NCBI GenBank assembly: GCA_034670405.1
Contig: JAXDDX010000051.1
Span: forward strand, 2,737,001 to 2,801,000
Direction of reading: 5' to 3'
Source: Hoplostethus atlanticus
Lineage: Eukaryota; Chordata; Actinopteri; Trachichthyiformes; Trachichthyidae
DNA length: 64,000 nucleotides
In this document: piece by piece, positions 60,241 through 64,000 of the stretch
Position numbering within the stretch: position 1 is the stretch's first letter
How the letters are laid out: every line of letters begins with the position of its first letter
Made by a program: the position numbers and the translations under genes
The notes under the pieces: model-generated
What the model saw: only the letters and a program-made list of their open reading frames with translations
Database searches by the model: none
Told to the model about the DNA's origin: nothing

Positions 60241-60590
60241 TACGGAGCCCGGGAAGTGACATGGGAGAAGTTTATTGACTTTTATTTTGAGATAGGCCTG
60301 AAATATAAGGACATTAAGTCGGTGCTTGGCAGCAGGCATGGTTGTCAGATAAGCGAGAGACATCTGAAAAGAATACTCAGAATATTTCAGGCCTATCTCA
60401 AAATAAAAGTCAATAAACTTCTCCCACGGGTGAGTGCCCTCCATTGTTGTAGTTGAACTGACACGGAATTAGTAGACTGCTACATTGACCTATATAATGT
60501 TTTGCGGGTTCTCGCAAAAGTATTGCGAGATCTCGCAAAAATACATCGTTTATTTTTTTTTTTAATCCATGTCACTTCCCGGGCTCCGTA
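60241..60590 (+). mobile_element. Foldback DNA transposon (MITE) with 23-bp perfect TIRs and 6-bp TSD
   Basis: TIRs TACGGAGCCCGGGAAGTGAC... (60241-60263) and their exact reverse complement at 60568-60590 are flanked by the direct repeat ACATAC (60235-60240 and 60591-60596). A second, internal 44-bp perfect inverted repeat pairs 60263-60306 with 60382-60425. Between its arms the plus frame reads FYFEIGLKYKDI and HGCQISERHLKRILR, which resembles the N-terminal helix-turn-helix of integrase-like fish transposases. A GCGAGATCTCGC palindrome lies near 60523. Confidence 0.85.
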
Positions 60591-60673
60591 ACATACACAC
60601 ATACAACGATTTTACAACGATTTTACATTGTTGAATCTCTCCTCAACTCTCCACTGAGGCTGTTTTTCCATGG

Positions 60674-63403
60674 TCAGAGGTGAAGGGAGGAGAAGAGCTT
60701 CCTGGGAACACTGGAGTCCAGTTGTTTCGCTGTGAGTGTTTGCTGTGGCGTTGTGTCCCGGCGGGGAGCACTGTTCTCTTTGTCCAACATCAGACCTCCG
60801 TAACACTTTCTACAGACCGCCTGATACTTGTCAGCTCCTCCAATCACCTCCACCTATGGCACAGACAAAGAAGAAACAGGTTAGAAGTAGTCTTTCTGTA
60901 TATCCCTCCCAGATACTCACATAGAGGCCTCTGTGGAAGCAGATATTGAAAGAATGGAAAATACTGATCGGCCACGTGTGAGATGGCAACTCTATGCCTC
61001 CTCTTTTGCTCTGCTAATGTAACTATCATAAGACGGACACCTGATTGCTTATAATGTTATGTTGCATTGTATGGATACCCTGAAGGTCAAAAACTGATGT
61101 GCTGGAAAGGATAAAGAGACCTTATCTTGTGTGAAGATACTGTGATGTGAGCATGACCTTGAAGTTTTGCAGAATAATGGAAACCTTGTTAAAGAAATGA
61201 AAAACTCAACAACAAAAACTAGTTTTACGTGTTCAATTATTATTGGCTGTTGTTGAGGTGACCAATGAGAAGTCTAGAAAATTCAAACATCTTTATGTAA
61301 CCTTGACTATAAAATTGTTGTGAGTTCTGAGCTCCTACTCCATCGACTGAATAAACCGTGGTCCGGGCACTTGCCCACCTTACTCCAGCCTTGTCTCTTC
61401 CCCTGGCCAACCTGACCCCCCATCCACCCTTTTACCTCTGCAAAGCATTTTATGACAAGCTTGTTGCAAGTGCTTTTTTTTTTTTTTAACCGCCCCCCTA
61501 TACTATACTCCTCTTCTCCCCCTCTCACCTCCGTCTCCTCTCCCAGCCTCTTGGTGTAGGCAGCTTCTTTGAAACACTGCATACAGACGGCGTTCAGCTT
61601 CACTACGCTCTCAGCCAGAGGGACCAGGCTCAGGATGTTTCCAAATGGCTGCAGGAATACACAGGACAACACAAACACTGTTAGGTGGATCGAATGGATG
61701 CAGGTATAATTCTATTACCGGGTTAGAACAGACACGTTACAGTCTAGAATAATGGGCACACTGAGATGTCTGTTATATGGCCGTGAATGGGTTTTGTTCA
61801 GTGGCACATTGTTCCCATCACAATCTTTGCTCAAAAATGTGCTCTTCCTTTCTGCCATTTTGGTTTCGTCTACACTCACAGTAGCACTCTGTCTGCCCAT
61901 GGAGCCCACACAGTAGCCGTTTGTGAATAGAAGCAAGTATCACATTTCCACACACACACACCCCCTACCTTTCTCTGGAAGGTTCCATCCAAGGCAGACA
62001 CAATGATGGTCTTCCCTAAATTGGCCATCTCCTCACAGAACTCCACTGTGTCTGGGAACTACACCAACACAAGAGCAGAACATTAGATGTATATCGTATA
62101 GAGCCGAGGAATTTGGATAGGCTCACTGTGAAAAATCAGTCCACCAATGGCCCCTGACCTTTTCATCTCAACCCACCCTGATATAACAAGCAGGGGACAC
62201 AAGCAGGAGAAACAGTCATCCTCATACTTATGGAAGGCAAACAGTGACTTGATAAATGCAGCCAGGGTATAAAAGTCATACTTACAAACTGCCCTTCGTC
62301 AATTCCAATAACACAGGCTTGCAAGGCCAGAGCCCGCGTGTCTCCCAGTCGATTGGCTGATACTGCTTCTATCATGCATCTACATGAACAGAGAAACATT
62401 AAGAGTCATTGTTACCTTGTTAACTTCTTCCGGGTCCTACAACAGCGCCCCCTCACCATTTCCTGTTTTTTGTTCATTTAGGAAAATTGTACACATAGCT
62501 GCACACAAATAACATCTAACTCAATGAGACAAATAAAAAAGCCATAACGTCATATCAATTTCCAATTCATTCTAACGATTTGAGTCTCTCACTCTCACTC
62601 TCACTCACACTCACACTCACACACACACAGTGAGGCAGTGGCGTAAATGTGAGCGACTTTGCAGAATAAAAATAGGTTCCTTACCGGTCATGTGTGGCCA
62701 TGCCTTTTTCTGAATAACGTGTGTCTTTTGCGTATTTGATGACCAAGCAGTTATACTGGGCGACCTGGAAACGACGCACTCTGCGCACCAGTTCAGTGCT
62801 GCAAAATAAATGACATTAACTTAGGTACCATCGGTGAAACCAGGAAGAATATCATAATAAGAAACGGAAACATTAATCTTGTGTAATAACGTCGCCATGC
62901 TACTGAAAGCACAGTTACATCAGGACTCATTTACAGGCTCAACTCTGCAGCCATATAAGTTATTTGGCGGGATATTGTAAAGTTCTGGGCGGTATTTGTG
63001 ACATTAGTATTGTTTTACTGACGGTGCAGTGACCATGCACAACATAACACACTCCACGTTTGTAAAGAGCATTAGTGTTTTTACGTAAATTATGTTAACT
63101 CACCTCTTCCCTGAAAACATCGGTCCAAAGATGACCTGCAAACAATGACAACAAAAAGTGGTTGTTAGTCAGGCTGAGGAAGTTAGTAAGACAATAGTAA
63201 GGAAGTTAACTAAGCGAAACAAAGATCATTTATTTACACACACACACCTGAAGTCGACATTAATAATGCTACGTTTGTGCTTAGCTAATGTTAGTTAATC
63301 CCACAATGATTAAGCCTGCATTGAATCAGATACGAACCTGGATTTGCCCTTTTGTTTTCTGGGGGGAATTCGGGGGAATTCTTGGAACATTCAAACAGTC
63401 CAT
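60674..63403 (-). CDS. tk1: TK1, cytosolic thymidine kinase 1
   Basis: TK1 phosphorylates thymidine with ATP in the dTTP salvage pathway and is cell-cycle regulated. Seven exons: 63338-63403, 63104-63135, 62685-62798, 62286-62379, 61969-62058, 61529-61648 and 60674-60853. The total is 696 bp (231 aa), in phase throughout. Visible motifs are the P-loop GPMFSGKST across the exon 2/3 junction, IGIDEGQF (Walker-B-like DE), ALDGTFQRK, the lid/zinc cysteines CMQC and CRKC, and [15 protein letters not shown]13-P14 in the N-terminus sits where human Ser13 is phosphorylated in mitosis. A KEN degron (DKENS) near the C-terminus corresponds to the APC/C-Cdh1 signal in mammalian TK1. Length is close to the human 234 aa. 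Confidence 0.97.
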
Positions 63404-63836
63404 GTTAGATTCAGGGGAAACACCGGTGTATCAAGAAAATCAAACTAGATGAATGAAGTTGAATATCGCGCGCGCCCCGACTTCTACTGGCGCGGTATAG
63501 CAGACGTGAATTCAACCAATGGCCGTAGAGCAACGTGACAATCTGCACCAATCAGCTGCTAGAGGGGTCTCTCTCCACGTGCCCCTCGATGCAGCGCCTA
63601 TTGGTCGAGGCATAACCTTCTGGGTTGGGCTAGACTAGTCAAGCCTGCTTTTCATGCTTTTTATTTTTACTCTTGAGTATATGCTGACATAGGGAAGCTT
63701 TCCGAGCATAGCAGCAATATGCCTCCGATGTATACCTCTTTCCTGCCGGAAAGTAGTACTAATAGTCCAAAGTTCAGTCCTGTTGGTGTGTGTTATCGGT
63801 TAGCTGAGTTTCAGTGAAATTACTTCAAGAGATAAA
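63404..63836. promoter_or_regulatory. Divergent TK1/AFMID promoter with CCAAT boxes
   Basis: Between the divergent starts lie CCAAT at 63516-63520 and 63548-63552 (plus strand, so inverted relative to TK1) and a third on the minus strand at 63600-63604. A CG-rich stretch GCGCGCGCCCCG and GGCGCGG (63468-63494) could hold E2F-type sites. Vertebrate TK1 promoters are known for CCAAT boxes and E2F control. Start sites are not visible. Confidence 0.6.
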
Positions 63837-63866
63837 ATGACGCTTTGGAATGATATGACGAAAAAT
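63837..63866 (+). CDS. afmid: Probable first coding exon of AFMID (kynurenine formamidase), partial
   Basis: ATG at 63837 reads MTLWNDMTKN and then a consensus GTAAGA donor. The W-x-x-M spacing before the splice fits the AFMID N-terminus, where the next exon would begin ELE-x-QY. AFMID lies head to head with TK1 in human. AFMID hydrolyses N-formylkynurenine in tryptophan catabolism. The call rests on ten codons, a donor and synteny; the rest is beyond the window. Confidence 0.5.
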
Positions 63867-64000
63867 GTAAGACCGTACATGCAATTTCTAACTTTTGAGG
63901 GGTCTTTTCCTCGATATTGTCTACAATGTAATGTATAGCTGACTCACCCTCGCAGCACATGGGGTGGTGGTGGTTGGGGTGGGACTAAGAAAAAAAAAAG

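Overview
This is vertebrate genomic DNA and almost certainly a teleost fish. Every recognisable gene is intron-split with GT-AG sites, no bacterial operon structure is present, and the non-coding DNA is full of (GT/CA)n and (CT/GA)n microsatellites and fish-type interspersed repeats. The species cannot be resolved from the sequence alone. The gene content corresponds to parts of human 17q25.3.

Layout: (1) 474-3567, minus strand: first four coding exons of ASPSCR1/TUG, running off the left edge. (2) About 4.5-5.7 kb: decayed coiled-coil reading frames plus a perfect hairpin. (3) 6587-13503, plus: a complete 11-exon NOTUM Wnt carboxylesterase gene. (4) 15409-25239, minus: a complete TMC6-type transmembrane channel-like gene of about 20 exons, carrying a hAT-like element in one intron. 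(5) 25.2-31.1 kb: a TMC6/TMC8 divergent intergenic region holding a solo LTR with a clean 5-bp target duplication. (6) 31078-37119, plus: a complete TMC8-type gene of 16 exons with one GC-AG intron. (7) 37930-51774, plus: two immunoglobulin-superfamily receptor genes of FCRL/PECAM1 style. The first has four Ig domains. The second has an internally duplicated exon array that predicts nine Ig domains. (8) 52178-57147, plus: SYNGR2. (9) 60241-60590: a foldback DNA transposon with 23-bp terminal inverted repeats, a 6-bp target duplication and a fragment of transposase-like coding sequence. (10) 60674-63403, minus: TK1, complete in seven exons. It is divergent from a probable first exon of AFMID at 63837-63866.

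The TMC6-TMC8-[Ig genes]-SYNGR2-TK1-AFMID order matches human TMC6-TMC8-C17orf99(IL-40)-SYNGR2-TK1-AFMID. The two fish Ig receptor genes therefore occupy the position of mammalian IL-40, and some of their Ig domains look like IL-40 domains. This locus is the most interesting part of the window. In the second gene, symmetric phase-1 Ig modules have been tandemly copied in two unit lengths (2162 bp and 1287 bp). The copied introns and D2 exons are nearly identical, while the N-terminal D1 exons differ almost only by amino-acid-changing substitutions. TMC6 and TMC8 proteins are known to work together in lymphocytes and keratinocytes, so the neighbourhood is immune-flavoured. No functional link with the Ig genes can be read from the sequence.

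Exon boundaries were derived by hand from splice sites, phase bookkeeping and remembered family sequences. No alignment or transcript evidence was available.
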